A DNA stretch of 64,000 nucleotides from Hymenobacter sp. YIM 151500-1 (GCF_025979885.1 NZ_CP110139.1:2418001-2482000), one strand, 5' to 3'; counted from the stretch's first letter, positions 18,710 to 30,153 are shown. Notes: generated by a model not told the origin, from the letters alone. Numbers and translations: made by a program.

Positions 18710-19101
18710 ACCTTTTTAAACTCAGTGTACTCCCTGATGTAGTCAGCCTCTTCATAAGGCGTCGCAACAAAAGCCAACTGCACGGCGGCCTCCGAGTATT
18801 GCATGGTGTGCCACACGTGCGGCGGGATGTACAGTCCGAGGTGGGGTGAGTCGAGCACGTACACCTGTAGCTCGCCGCTGGGCATCTCGGTGGTAACTAA
18901 AATGCGGCCGGCCGCCGCTACCAGCACCTGCTCAGTGCGGTAGTGGGCGTGCCGGCCGCGCACAATAGTTTCGGGAGTATAATAGGTCCAGAATACTCGC
19001 TCTATCCGAAAGGGCAGCAATTGTGCCTGCTCCGCTACGGATAGGTAACCTATGTCGGGGCCACCCAAGCGCGGAAACTCTATCAGGTAAGGCTTGGTCA
19101 C
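18688..19101 (-). CDS. fdtA: dTDP-4-oxo-6-deoxyglucose 3,4-ketoisomerase, cupin (FdtA/QdtA-like)
   Basis: 137 residues, single cupin of the WxcM/FdtA family. Family marks: PRLGGPDIGYLSVAE, RIERVFWTYY, RGRHAHYRTEQVLVAAAGR with the paired histidines of the active site, and LYIPPHVWHTMQY. The enzyme moves the keto group from C4 to C3 of the dTDP sugar before transamination. It overlaps the acetyltransferase gene by 22 bp and starts 6 bp after the UDP-glucuronate decarboxylase gene, so the genes are co-transcribed. RmlA and RmlB, which would make its substrate, are not in this window. Confidence 0.85.
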   Translation of the reverse strand: MTKPYLIEFPRLGGPDIGYLSVAEQAQLLPFRIERVFWTYYTPETIVRGRHAHYRTEQVLVAAAGRILVTTEMPSGELQVYVLDSPHLGLYIPPHVWHTMQYSEAAVQLAFVATPYEEADYIREYTEFKKVWASKQP

Positions 19102-19107
19102 GAAAAC

Positions 19108-20052
<945 letters not shown>

Positions 20053-20106
20053 ATTTTTTAAGCTGCTAGCTTTAAGCCGCAAGCTACAAGGGGTAACGAA
20101 TCAATT

Positions 20107-21480
20107 CTAGAGGTTTGAGGCTTGTTGCCTAACACTTGCCTCTTCAACCGGCTCTTGGTGAGCAGTACGCACCCCAATGCAGTGGTAGGCAAAGCCGGCT
20201 TCCTGCATTTCCTGAGCGTCGTAAATGTTGCGGCCGTCAAAAATTACTTTCTGCTTCAGCAAGCGGCCTACCACGTCAAAGTTAGGCGACCGGAATTCGG
20301 GCCACTCGGTTACAACAAGCAGGGCATCAGCGTCAATCAGCGCGTCGAACTGGTCTTTGGCGTACGTGATACGGTCGCCGAGGGTATGCTTGGCTTCCTT
20401 CATCGCCACGGGGTCGTAGGCTGATACCGTGCAGCCTTCGGCCAGTAGCTTCTCAATGATGACTAATGAGGGCGCCTCCCGCATGTCGTCGGTTTTGGGC
20501 TTAAACGACAGGCCCCACACGGCCAGCTTCTTGCCTTGCAGGTCGCCCCCGAAGTGGTTCTTCACTTTATTGAACAGCACCTCTTTCTGAGCCTCGTTCA
20601 CGCTCTCAACAGCTTGCAGTACCTGCATCTGGTAGCCGTTTTCGGCGGCGGTTTTGATGAGAGCCTTGACATCCTTGGGGAAGCACGAACCGCCGTAGCC
20701 GATGCCGGGGTAGATGAACTTGGTGCCGATGCGGGCGTCAGAGCCAATGCCCAAGCGCACTTTGTTCACGTCGGCGCCCATGATTTCGCACAGGTTGGCA
20801 ATGTCGTTCATAAACGAAATTTTGGTGGCCAGCATAGAATTGGCCGCATATTTCGTCATTTCCGCCGACGGAATATCCATGAAGATGATGGGGTGCCCGT
20901 TGAGCAGGAAAGGCTTGTAGAGCTTGCGCATCACCTCCTCAGCCCGCTCCGACGATACCCCTACCACAATCCGGTCGGGCTTGAGAAAGTCGTCGATGGC
21001 GGCGCCTTCTTTCAGGAACTCGGGGTTGGAGGCTACGTCAAACTCGATGTTCTCACCACGCTTGGTCAGAGCATCTTCAATTTCCTTGCGCACCTTGGCC
21101 GCTGTGCCTACGGGTACTGTGCTTTTTGTTACAATTACCCCATAGCTGGTCATGTTTTCGCCAATGCCACGGGCTACGGCCAGCACGTACTTGAGGTCAG
21201 CGGAGCCGTCTTCGCCGGGAGGGGTACCCACGGCAATAAATGCTACGTCGCATTCCCTAATAGCCTCGCTCAGATTAGTCGAGAAATGCAGGCGGCTGGC
21301 CGCCACGTTGCGCGAAACCATTTCCTCCAGGCCTGGCTCGTAAATTGGCAAAATGCCTTGGCGCAGGTTATCGATTTTCTTTTGGTCGATATCAATGCAG
21401 GTAACATCAATACCAACCTCCGCAAAGCACGTTCCCGTTACCAACCCCACGTAGCCGGTGCCTACTACTGCTATTTTCAT
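20107..21480 (-). CDS. ugd: UDP-glucose 6-dehydrogenase
   Basis: 457 residues. Rossmann motif AVVGTGYVGLVTGTCFAE at the N-terminus, DIDQKKIDNLRQGILPIYEP, substrate region NPEFLKEGAAIDDFLKPDR, and catalytic Cys in GYGGSCFPKDVKAL (about residue 262), followed by the WGLSFKPKTDDMREAPS segment of the third domain. It oxidises UDP-glucose twice with NAD to UDP-glucuronate. The product feeds the decarboxylase encoded 54 bp downstream. ATG start at 21480; about 100 bp of AT-rich spacer with a weak inverted repeat separates it from asnB. Confidence 0.96.
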   Translation of the reverse strand: MKIAVVGTGYVGLVTGTCFAEVGIDVTCIDIDQKKIDNLRQGILPIYEPGLEEMVSRNVAASRLHFSTNLSEAIRECDVAFIAVGTPPGEDGSADLKYVLAVARGIGENMTSYGVIVTKSTVPVGTAAKVRKEIEDALTKRGENIEFDVASNPEFLKEGAAIDDFLKPDRIVVGVSSERAEEVMRKLYKPFLLNGHPIIFMDIPSAEMTKYAANSMLATKISFMNDIANLCEIMGADVNKVRLGIGSDARIGTKFIYPGIGYGGSCFPKDVKALIKTAAENGYQMQVLQAVESVNEAQKEVLFNKVKNHFGGDLQGKKLAVWGLSFKPKTDDMREAPSLVIIEKLLAEGCTVSAYDPVAMKEAKHTLGDRITYAKDQFDALIDADALLVVTEWPEFRSPNFDVVGRLLKQKVIFDGRNIYDAQEMQEAGFAYHCIGVRTAHQEPVEEASVRQQASNL

Positions 21481-21583
21481 TTGTAAGACAATTAAAAATA
21501 TGAGTTAAAAATGAGGTGGCTGGAAATGTCGTGTCATATTTTTCATGATGGACATTCTTTGATTCCTCACTTTTAATTTTCAG

Positions 21584-23488
21584 TTAACTCATGTGCCGCT
21601 TCCACCACCACTGAAACACGATGAGGGCCCAGATGCGGGCGTGTACGTCGCCGGGGCTGCGCGAGAAAAGCTGGGTTTTCAGGGCGCGGATGGCCTGCAC
21701 GTCGAAAACACCCTGAGCTTCAATGAAGGCGTCGGAGAGCAGGTCGTCTTCAATCAACGGGCGAAGCTCCCCGCGAAACCACTTCAGCAGAGGCACCTCG
21801 AAGCCGTGCTTGGGACGCTTGTACAGCTCCTCCGGGAGCATGGGCCGGAAAGCGTCCTGCACAATCTTCTTCTTCATGTTTGCGTCGATTTTGCTCGACA
21901 CGGGCAGGGAGAAGGCAAAGCGCACCACGTTGGGGTCGAGGAAGGGCGGGCGCACTTCCAGGGAGCAGGCCATGCTCATCAGGTCCACTTTGGTGAGCAT
22001 GTCGTAGGGCAGCACCAGCTTGGTGTCGGTTAGGAGCACCTCGTTCAGGTCGCCGTCGGCGTGGAGGTCGGCCAGGATGTCGCGGCGGCGCTTCTCGGCC
22101 AGCTTCTTGCCTACTTTGCGGCGGGCGGCGGGGCTGAGCAGAGCGCGGGCGTCTTTCTCTGAGGCAAATGAGGCCCAGTCCCAATACCGGTCTTTGGGCC
22201 CACTGAGCATGCCACGCGAGAAGCGCTGAAACTGCCGCACCTTGTTGCCAAAGAAGGAGTTGCGCGACTTTGGCAGCACGTCCCACAGCAGGTTCAGGCC
22301 CGTCACGGCTTCGGCCTTGAAGCCACCCTGGCGCACCTGAAACTCGCCCATGTGCTTGTTGTAGCCGGCAAACAGCTCGTCGGCGCCGTCGCCCGACAGG
22401 GCTACGGTGGCTTTTTCGCGGGTGCGCTTGCTGAGAATATACACGGCCAGCGCCGATGAATCAGCAAAAGGCTCGTCGATGTAGTCCAGCACCTCAAAAA
22501 TGTGGTCGTAGAGGTCCTGGTTGGTCAGGGAAAAGACTGTATGGTTGGTTTTGTACCGGTCGGCGACGAGCTTGGCGTACTTGGTTTCGTCGAAGAAAGG
22601 CTCGTCGCGGTAGCCGATGCTGAACGTGTTCAGGTGCGGGGTGTGGCGCGAGGCCAAGGCCACAATCACCGACGAGTCGATGCCGCCGCTCAGGAAGGCG
22701 CCCACGGGCACATCGGCCACGAGGCGGCGGGCGGTGGCTTCGTCCAGGATATCGACCAGCTTCTTCTGCTGCTGCTCGTAGGTGAGCTTGTTTTTCTCGA
22801 CCTTCTTGGGGTCGTACGGAATCTTGTACCACCGCTTGCGCACCACCTTCTTGCCTTTAAGATAGAGGTAGTGGCCGGGCAGCACTTTCTTTACGCCCTT
22901 GAAAATGGTGGCCGGACCCGGAATGTAGTTGAGCTGCAAATAGTGGCTCAGGGCCACGTAGTCGAGCTTGCGCGGTACGCCCAGGGCCAGCAGCGCCTTC
23001 ATCTCGGAGGCAAACAGAAACTTGTCTTCGTCGCGGTATACGAGCAGGGGCTTCTCCCCCATCCGGTCGCGGGCCAGAAACATGGAGTCCTCTTCCCGGT
23101 CGTAAATGGCGAAGTCGAAGAAGCCGTTCAGTTTCTTGAGGAAGTTGCGGCCCTCGGCCATGTACAGGTGCAGCACCACCTCCGTGTCGGTTTGGGAGTG
23201 GAAGCGGTGGCCGCGGTTAATGAGCTTCTGGCGCAGCTCCTTATAGTTGAAGATTTCGCCGTTGAAGACGATGGTGTAGCGCCCCGACTCGTCGGTCATG
23301 GGCTGGTTGCCGTCGGCGGTCAGGTCCAGAATGGCCAGGCGCCGAAAGCCCAGTCCGCACCGGTCAAATACAAAATGCCCCTGGGAGTCGGGGCCCCGGC
23401 TGATAATGGCGTCGGTTGAGGCGCGCAGAAAGGCCAGCGAATCGCGGCCTGCGTCGGTAAAAGCGAATACTCCGGAAATTCCACACAT
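21584..23488 (-). CDS. asnB: glutamine-hydrolysing asparagine synthetase (AsnB-type)
   Basis: 634 residues. N-terminal nucleophile glutaminase domain starts MCGISGVFAF with catalytic Cys2, then PMTDESGRYTIVFNGEIFNY and RGHRFHSQTDTEVVLHLY. The synthetase domain has the PP-loop FLSGGIDSSV near residue 266 and ends with SLEVRPPFLDPNVVRFA. Makes asparagine from aspartate, glutamine and ATP; AsnB-like members in polysaccharide clusters can instead amidate sugars such as uronic acids, and a dehydrogenase making UDP-glucuronate lies next door, so both roles remain open. A TAnnTTTG box ends 8 nt before the ATG, so the mRNA may be nearly leaderless. Confidence 0.93.
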   Translation of the reverse strand: MCGISGVFAFTDAGRDSLAFLRASTDAIISRGPDSQGHFVFDRCGLGFRRLAILDLTADGNQPMTDESGRYTIVFNGEIFNYKELRQKLINRGHRFHSQTDTEVVLHLYMAEGRNFLKKLNGFFDFAIYDREEDSMFLARDRMGEKPLLVYRDEDKFLFASEMKALLALGVPRKLDYVALSHYLQLNYIPGPATIFKGVKKVLPGHYLYLKGKKVVRKRWYKIPYDPKKVEKNKLTYEQQQKKLVDILDEATARRLVADVPVGAFLSGGIDSSVIVALASRHTPHLNTFSIGYRDEPFFDETKYAKLVADRYKTNHTVFSLTNQDLYDHIFEVLDYIDEPFADSSALAVYILSKRTREKATVALSGDGADELFAGYNKHMGEFQVRQGGFKAEAVTGLNLLWDVLPKSRNSFFGNKVRQFQRFSRGMLSGPKDRYWDWASFASEKDARALLSPAARRKVGKKLAEKRRRDILADLHADGDLNEVLLTDTKLVLPYDMLTKVDLMSMACSLEVRPPFLDPNVVRFAFSLPVSSKIDANMKKKIVQDAFRPMLPEELYKRPKHGFEVPLLKWFRGELRPLIEDDLLSDAFIEAQGVFDVQAIRALKTQLFSRSPGDVHARIWALIVFQWWWKRHMS

Positions 23489-23496
23489 ACGGCCGG

Positions 23497-23504
23497 CAAA
23501 AGTA
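23497..23504 (-). promoter_or_regulatory. TACTTTTG -7 box of asnB
   Basis: Matches the Bacteroidota consensus TAnnTTTG. Only 8 nt separate it from the asnB ATG (23488), so transcription would begin at or within a few bases of the start codon. No clear TTG element is seen at the -33 position. Confidence 0.55.
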
Positions 23505-23616
23505 CGAACTATCAGGACTTGGATTCCTAAAAACTCGGGGCCGCGCCCGCAACCAAAGCCGTGCCACGTTAGTACAACCGGGAGAAACTTTTCATTCTGC
23601 CCCTACTCTCTGCCTT

Positions 23617-24147
23617 ATGAATCTGCAAGACCAAATGAACCTACAACAGGAATTTGAAGCCGCTGTGGCCCGCGTCGACAACCTGCCCGGCGACAAAGCC
23701 GCGGCCCACATGACGGAGCTGTACGGCCTCTACAAGCAGGCCACCGAGGGCGACCATGACACCGAAAAAGACGTGGTTGGCGACGACTCACCCTCCAACC
23801 CCAGCGGCTACGCCGGCATGTCGCAGGCCCAGTGGGACTCGTGGAGCAAGTTTAAAGGTGTGAGCGAGGACGATGCCAAGCGCCAGTACATTCAGAAGGT
23901 AAATGAACTAACCGGCCCCGTGGGTGAGCAGCCCACCATCATCACCGGCAACGGCCAGCCAGCCACGGCCTCGCAGGTGGGCGGCGCCGATGCTGCCTCC
24001 GGGCCGGAAGTGCAGGCCGATGACAACACCACTCTTTCACAACAACCCGGTACGCAACCCGGCGTGTCGCAGGGTGGTCTGCGGGGTGATATTACGGCCG
24101 GCGCCCCCTACGGCGGCGAGGACAAACTGAAGGGCGACCAAAGCTAA
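23617..24147 (+). CDS. acyl-CoA-binding protein (ACBP) domain protein with low-complexity tail
   Basis: 176 residues. Residues about 8-105 match the ACBP four-helix family: LQQEFEAAVARVDNLPGDKA, ELYGLYKQATEGDHDTEKD (with the Tyr-x-Leu-Tyr-Lys-Gln segment that holds the acyl-CoA), QWDSWSKFKGVSEDDAKRQY and IQKVNEL. The protein should bind long-chain acyl-CoA thioesters in the cytosol. The remaining 70 residues are rich in Gly, Gln, Thr and Asp and look disordered. The first ATG at 23617 is followed by another at 23635 (MNLQQEF), either may be used. It is a single-gene unit, convergent with the GlcD-like gene and closed by a 44-bp palindrome. Confidence 0.85.
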   Translation: MNLQDQMNLQQEFEAAVARVDNLPGDKAAAHMTELYGLYKQATEGDHDTEKDVVGDDSPSNPSGYAGMSQAQWDSWSKFKGVSEDDAKRQYIQKVNELTGPVGEQPTIITGNGQPATASQVGGADAASGPEVQADDNTTLSQQPGTQPGVSQGGLRGDITAGAPYGGEDKLKGDQS

Positions 24148-24212
24148 ACCGCGGATTTAACGGATTTAGATGAATTTATCGGGTTTTACGGATTCGTCTA
24201 TCTAGGCAGATT
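24147..24212 (+). repeat. CGGATT-type repeat copy A, abutting a stop codon
   Basis: Begins AACCGCGGATT exactly at the TAA of the ACBP gene and continues with further CGGATTTA-like units about 9 bp apart. A second copy lies at 30498-30548 right at the cysK stop. Both are followed by a strong hairpin. Confidence 0.6.
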
Positions 24213-24215
24213 CGT

Positions 24216-24259
24216 CAACAGTAAAGGCCACTTCCCGCGGGAAGTGGCCTTTACTGTTG
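24216..24259. terminator. 44-bp perfect palindrome between convergent genes
   Basis: Two 22-bp arms without a loop, CAACAGTAAAGGCCACTTCC in the left arm and its exact complement in the right. It lies 69 bp after the ACBP stop and 64 bp after the stop of the minus-strand oxidoreductase gene, so it can act as a two-way terminator. Confidence 0.8.
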
Positions 24260-24322
24260 ATGGTTGTTGAAGGGAAGCTAAACTGCATCCGTGCAGTCCA
24301 TATAATCTTCATAATCTGTGAT

Positions 24323-25732
<1,410 letters not shown>

Positions 25733-25761
25733 ATATAGATGAGGGAAATAGCTGAGCTGTT

Positions 25762-25769
25762 TATCTTTG
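25762..25769 (+). promoter_or_regulatory. TATCTTTG -7 box of the NlpC/P60 gene
   Basis: Fits TAnnTTTG. The ATG chosen for the peptidase gene (25775) lies only 5 nt downstream, so transcription should begin at the start codon. The divergent oxidoreductase gene starts at 25732, so both promoters share about 40 bp. Confidence 0.55.
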
Positions 25770-25774
25770 TTCCG

Positions 25775-26458
25775 ATGCGGGAACATAGTACGAAGGTACG
25801 GCATTCGGCGCAGTGGGGCCGGCTGGGGCTGCTGCTGCTGGTTGCTATGCTGGGGTGGCTGTCGTCATGCGGCAGCACCCGAAAAGTCAACTACCGAAAC
25901 GGCCGGTACCACTCGGCCCGGGACATAGCGCGCATGAAAGCTGCCGACCGCCGGGGCGGCACCGTGGCCCGCACCAAGGCCAAAAGTAAGCTGGCTACTT
26001 CGGCAGGCAAAAGCAAGGTAGTTACCAAGCGCCCGGCAGCGGCGCGCCGCCCCTTGCCGGCGGGCACGCCCGCTAGCGTAGCCATGGTAATCGAGGCGGC
26101 CCGCTCTTTCGAGGGCACGCCCTACAAGTTTGGCGGTACTACCCGCCTGGGCATGGACTGCTCCGGCTTGTTACAACAATCTTTTGCGGCAGTCAACATC
26201 AGCATTCCGCGCTCCAGCAACGAGCAGGCAGCCTGGGGAGAGCCGGTGCGCCCCCAGGATTTACGCCCCGGTGATTTGGTATTTTTCGGGGCCTCGCCCG
26301 GCAGCTCCACGATTACGCACGTGGGGCTCATAACGGAAGCTACGCCGGAGAGCGTGCAGTTCATCCACTCTTCTAGCTCGTTAGGAGTGGTGGAGAATGC
26401 CTTGGAAACCGACTATTATTTAAGTCGATTCATCAAAGCAGTACGCCCAAGATTGTGA
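25775..26458 (+). CDS. NlpC/P60 family cell-wall peptidase, lipoprotein
   Basis: 227 residues from ATG at 25775 (MREHSTKVRHSAQWGRLGLL); the upstream ATG at 25739 would place the promoter box inside the gene. Lipoprotein signal peptide with lipobox LSSC, a basic linker (Lys/Arg/Ala-rich, about residues 40-90) and a C-terminal NlpC/P60 domain: KFGGTTRLGMDCSGLLQQ (catalytic Cys near residue 128), SSNEQAAWGEPVRPQDLRPG, DLVFFG, ITHVGLITE (catalytic His near 180) and FIHSSSS. It should cut peptide stems of peptidoglycan (gamma-D-Glu-diaminopimelate bond) from the periplasmic or outer-membrane face. Divergent from the GlcD-like gene. Confidence 0.92.
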   Translation: MREHSTKVRHSAQWGRLGLLLLVAMLGWLSSCGSTRKVNYRNGRYHSARDIARMKAADRRGGTVARTKAKSKLATSAGKSKVVTKRPAAARRPLPAGTPASVAMVIEAARSFEGTPYKFGGTTRLGMDCSGLLQQSFAAVNISIPRSSNEQAAWGEPVRPQDLRPGDLVFFGASPGSSTITHVGLITEATPESVQFIHSSSSLGVVENALETDYYLSRFIKAVRPRL

Positions 26459-26468
26459 ATTTCCCCCT

Positions 26469-26476
26469 TACCTTTG
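26469..26476 (+). promoter_or_regulatory. TACCTTTG box upstream of the TonB-receptor gene
   Basis: TAnnTTTG match 11 bp after the stop of the peptidase gene. It would give a leader of about 125 nt to the ATG at 26609. A -33 TTG at the usual distance is not obvious. Confidence 0.4.
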
Positions 26477-26608
26477 CGGCCGAAAACAGCCGCAAGGTGG
26501 TCAATTTCATAACATAAGCATAATACAGACCCGGTAGGACGGGCTGTAATTTTGCGCCGCTTTTTCGCAAACCCTTTTGCAACCTTTTTTCACCAATCCC
26601 CCCACTTT

Positions 26609-29600
26609 ATGAGACGCAGTTTTTACGCTTCAGTGGCTCTAGTGCCCGTGGCGGCCTTGTCAGCCCAGCTCAGCTGGGCGCAGGGTACTACAACCTCGGC
26701 TATGAACGGTATTATTACCGACAAGTCGGGGGAAGGGTTGCCTGGAGCAACTGTAATTGCCGTGCATAACCCCACGAACACCCAGTACGTGGCGCCGACC
26801 AACTCGGAAGGCCGTTTCAACATCCAGAACATGCGCGTGGGTGGGCCTTATACCATTCGCGTTACGTTCGTAGGCTACCAGGAAGCCGTTCGGGAAAACA
26901 TCTTCCTGACTCTGGGCCAGAACCAGCGGGTAGACATCAACCTGAGCGAAGCTACTACAGAACTGGCCGGCGTAACCGTTACGGGCCGCCAGGACCCGAT
27001 TATCAACTCCGGCCGTACGGGGGCGGCTACTACGGTACAACGTGAGCAAATCGAGCGCCTGCCCACGCTGAACCGCTCTTTTGCTGACTTCACGCGTTTA
27101 ACACCGCAGGCCAATGGTCTAAACATCGGCGGCCGTAGCGCCAGCTTCAACAACTTCACCGTTGATGGTGCCGTCTTCAACAACGCCTTTGGCTTGTCAG
27201 GCTCGGTAGGGGGCCAAACGAATGCCCAGCCTATTTCCATCGACGCTATTGAGCAAATTCAGGTAAGCCTGGCCCCGTACGACGTGCGTCAGGGCTCCTT
27301 CACCGGGGCTGGCATCAATGCTATTACCCGTGCCGGTTCGAACCAGGTAACTGGCTCAGTGTATTTTTTCAACCGTAACCAGCGGGAGTTTTTCCTCGGC
27401 CGCAGAGTGGGCGACCAGGAAGTGGCAATTACCGACTTTCGCCTGCAGAACTACGGTTTCCGCGTCGGCGGTCCAGTCATCAAGGATAAAGTATTCTTCT
27501 TCCTGAACGGGGAGCGGGAGCGTCGCACCGACCCGCCGTCCGGCAACTTCATAGCCAGCCGCACCGACCTGCCGGCCAACGGCACCAGCGTTTCGCAGGT
27601 AAGCGAGGCTCAGTTGAATACCCTCAGCAACTTCCTGCAAATGCAGTTTAACTACAATCCGGGCCCCTACCAGGGCTACAGCCAGCGCCAAAATAGCGAC
27701 AAGGTTACCGCCCGTATCGACTGGAACATCAGCCAGAACCACCGGCTAAACGTGAAGTACAACCTGCTCCGCTCGCTGGCTGATGTGCCGCCGAGCAACA
27801 GTGGCGCCATCACCTCACGCTCAGGCACGCAGTTTGGCCTGCCCTTTCAATCGGCTTACTACGAAATCAACAACAACCTTGACTCGTACATTGCTGAGCT
27901 GAACAGCACCTTCGGCACGCGCTTCTCGAACAACCTGACCGTAGGCTACACAGCTTTCCGTGACTTCCGCGTTGCCGCTTCGCCTTCCATTTTTCCCTTC
28001 GTGGAAATCGGCAACGGGGCGCCCGGTCAGAACGTGAACCAGACGCTAACTTCGTTTGGCTTCGAGCCTTTCACGGCCGGCAACCTGCTGGACACCGATG
28101 TGTATCAGTTCGGTGACAACTTCACGGCCTTTTTGGGTAAGCACAACGTAACCGTGGGCACTTATAACGAGCACTACCGTTTCCGCAACGGTTTTGCGCC
28201 CAACTACAACGGCCTGTTCCGCTTCAACTCGCTGGAGGACTTCTACAGCGCCAACGGTTTTGCCTACGACCGCACAACCAACGCCTTGACGCCGCTGGGG
28301 GCCGGTACTGCCCGTGCTCTGCCTTCGCAGTTTCAGCTACAATACGCCGCCAATGCGGACGGTGAGTTCCCCTACGCCCGCATCGAGGCCACCCAGCTGG
28401 GCTTGTACGTTCAGGACGAATATACGCCCTTCAGCAACCTGCGCGTGACCGTAGGCGTGCGCGGCGACTTACCCATCATCTCGTCGGATGTGGAGCAAAA
28501 CCAGAATGCCGCTAACCTGACCTTCCGGGATGGGGTGCGCATCAACACGGGCCAGCTACCCAACTCTCGCGTGCTTTTCTCGCCCCGTGTTGGCTTCAAT
28601 TGGGACGTGAACGATGACAAGAAAACGCAGCTGCGTGGTGGTACCGGGGTCTTTACCGGCCGTGTGCCTTTTGTGTGGATTTCCAACCAGGCTAGCAACA
28701 ACGGGGTGCTGTTCGGCAGCATTTTCGCCAACAACGCTGCGACAGGTATTGGCAATTATCCGTTCCGCACAGACGTGAGTGCTTATGTTCCGGCCAGCCG
28801 CGCTGCCAACACGCAGTATAACCTGGCAGTAACCGACCGGGACTTCAAGTTCCCGCAGGTATGGCGCACCAACCTGGCTGTAGACCAGGAGTTGCCCGGT
28901 GGTATTGTTGCTACCTTGGAAGGCTTCTACACCCGCGACCTGAACGCTGTATACCTGCAAAACGTGAACCTGCCGGGTAGCGAGTCCGCTCCGTTTGCTC
29001 GGGCTAACGGCCCGGACAACCGCCCGATCTTCTACACCTTCGGCGCTCTTAATACAACCGGCAACAACGCTGGTCTGTACACGGTAGCTCCCGTGGGCAC
29101 TGGTGCTAACGCTCGCCAAAGCCTGATTTCCAATAACCGCATCTATAGCGGTCAGGGTGGCGCTACGGCTGCCAACCCCAACATCACAGATGCTATTCTG
29201 CTGAAGAACACCAACAAGGGCTACTCCTACGCCGTAACCGGCCAGCTACAGAAAAGCTTTGACAGTGGCCTGTTCGCTAGCTTGGCGTACACCTACACTG
29301 ATGCCCGTACTGTAAACGATGGCGGCTCAATTGCCCAGTCGCAGTGGCGCGACCGTCCGGTATCGGGCGACCCCAACGCCAACGTGCTAAGCTACGCCAA
29401 CTTCCTGCAGCGTCACCGGATAGTAACCGTAGGCTCTTACCGCCGTGAGTACTTCAATCACCTGGGCACGACGCTGTCGGTGTTCTACACGGGTGCTCCG
29501 CAGGGCCGCTTCAGCTACCTCTACGGTGGCGACGTGAACGGCGACGGGGCCGGTGGCAACAACGACCTGATCTACATTCCGCGCAACCGGGGCGAGATTA

Positions 29601-30100
29601 TTCTGCGCGACCTCACCTTCTTCGCGGGCACACCCCAACAATACACGTACACGGCCGACCAGCAGTACGCCGACTTGGATGCCTATATCAATCAAGACGA
29701 GTATCTGCGTAACCGTCGCGGTGAGTATGCTGAGCGCAATGGTGGTGAGTTTCCCTGGCTGCACCAAGTGGACCTGAAGCTGATTCAGGACATCTTCTAC
29801 AACGAGACAAACCGCCACACGCTGCAGCTGAGCCTCGACATCTTCAACGTGGGCAACTTGCTGAACTCGGAATGGGGTACCATCCAGGCTACCAACCGTA
29901 ACAGCGGTGTCCTCAACTTCAGCGGCTACACTGCTCAAGGCCAGCCTGCTTTCACCTTCCCCTACCTGACCAACCCCACCCGCGCTACCGACGGCACCGT
30001 AACGCCGGCCGTGCCGCTAAGCCGCACCTTCCGCGACAACGTGACCACCATTGGTTCGCGTTGGCAGGCTCAGGTTGGGGTGCGCTACATCTTCAACTAA
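26609..30100 (+). CDS. Oar-like TonB-dependent outer-membrane receptor with carboxypeptidase-regulatory domain
   Basis: 1163 residues from ATG at 26609 (MRRSFYASVALVPVAALSAQ, signal peptide cut after SWAQ); an in-frame upstream start at 26552 lacks a signal sequence at its very end. Residues about 25-110 form the CarboxypepD_reg-like beta-sandwich (GIITDKSGEGLPGATVIAVH, FNIQNMRVGGPYTIRVTFVG). The plug follows (QREQIERLPTLNRSFADFTR, YDVRQGSFTGAGINAITRAG). The rest is a beta barrel rich in aromatic and Asn residues, ending VGVRYIFN with the terminal Phe-x-Asn/Phe pattern of barrel proteins. Takes up an unknown ligand with TonB energy. Single-gene unit closed by a hairpin terminator. Confidence 0.92.
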   Translation: MRRSFYASVALVPVAALSAQLSWAQGTTTSAMNGIITDKSGEGLPGATVIAVHNPTNTQYVAPTNSEGRFNIQNMRVGGPYTIRVTFVGYQEAVRENIFLTLGQNQRVDINLSEATTELAGVTVTGRQDPIINSGRTGAATTVQREQIERLPTLNRSFADFTRLTPQANGLNIGGRSASFNNFTVDGAVFNNAFGLSGSVGGQTNAQPISIDAIEQIQVSLAPYDVRQGSFTGAGINAITRAGSNQVTGSVYFFNRNQREFFLGRRVGDQEVAITDFRLQNYGFRVGGPVIKDKVFFFLNGERERRTDPPSGNFIASRTDLPANGTSVSQVSEAQLNTLSNFLQMQFNYNPGPYQGYSQRQNSDKVTARIDWNISQNHRLNVKYNLLRSLADVPPSNSGAITSRSGTQFGLPFQSAYYEINNNLDSYIAELNSTFGTRFSNNLTVGYTAFRDFRVAASPSIFPFVEIGNGAPGQNVNQTLTSFGFEPFTAGNLLDTDVYQFGDNFTAFLGKHNVTVGTYNEHYRFRNGFAPNYNGLFRFNSLEDFYSANGFAYDRTTNALTPLGAGTARALPSQFQLQYAANADGEFPYARIEATQLGLYVQDEYTPFSNLRVTVGVRGDLPIISSDVEQNQNAANLTFRDGVRINTGQLPNSRVLFSPRVGFNWDVNDDKKTQLRGGTGVFTGRVPFVWISNQASNNGVLFGSIFANNAATGIGNYPFRTDVSAYVPASRAANTQYNLAVTDRDFKFPQVWRTNLAVDQELPGGIVATLEGFYTRDLNAVYLQNVNLPGSESAPFARANGPDNRPIFYTFGALNTTGNNAGLYTVAPVGTGANARQSLISNNRIYSGQGGATAANPNITDAILLKNTNKGYSYAVTGQLQKSFDSGLFASLAYTYTDARTVNDGGSIAQSQWRDRPVSGDPNANVLSYANFLQRHRIVTVGSYRREYFNHLGTTLSVFYTGAPQGRFSYLYGGDVNGDGAGGNNDLIYIPRNRGEIILRDLTFFAGTPQQYTYTADQQYADLDAYINQDEYLRNRRGEYAERNGGEFPWLHQVDLKLIQDIFYNETNRHTLQLSLDIFNVGNLLNSEWGTIQATNRNSGVLNFSGYTAQGQPAFTFPYLTNPTRATDGTVTPAVPLSRTFRDNVTTIGSRWQAQVGVRYIFN

Positions 30101-30121
30101 GCCAACGGTTTATCTTTCGAA

Positions 30122-30153
30122 AAGTGGGCTGGCAGTAGTGCCAGCCCACTTTT
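30122..30153 (+). terminator. intrinsic terminator of the TonB-receptor gene
   Basis: 14-bp perfect stem (AAAGTGGGCTGGCA at 30122-30135, complement at 30140-30153) with loop gtag and a T-run at the 3' side, 21 bp after the stop codon. Confidence 0.9.

Noticed and set aside
20536..21486. Plus-strand ORF opposite ugd
   Set aside because: Mirror of a well-conserved enzyme gene; no features of its own.
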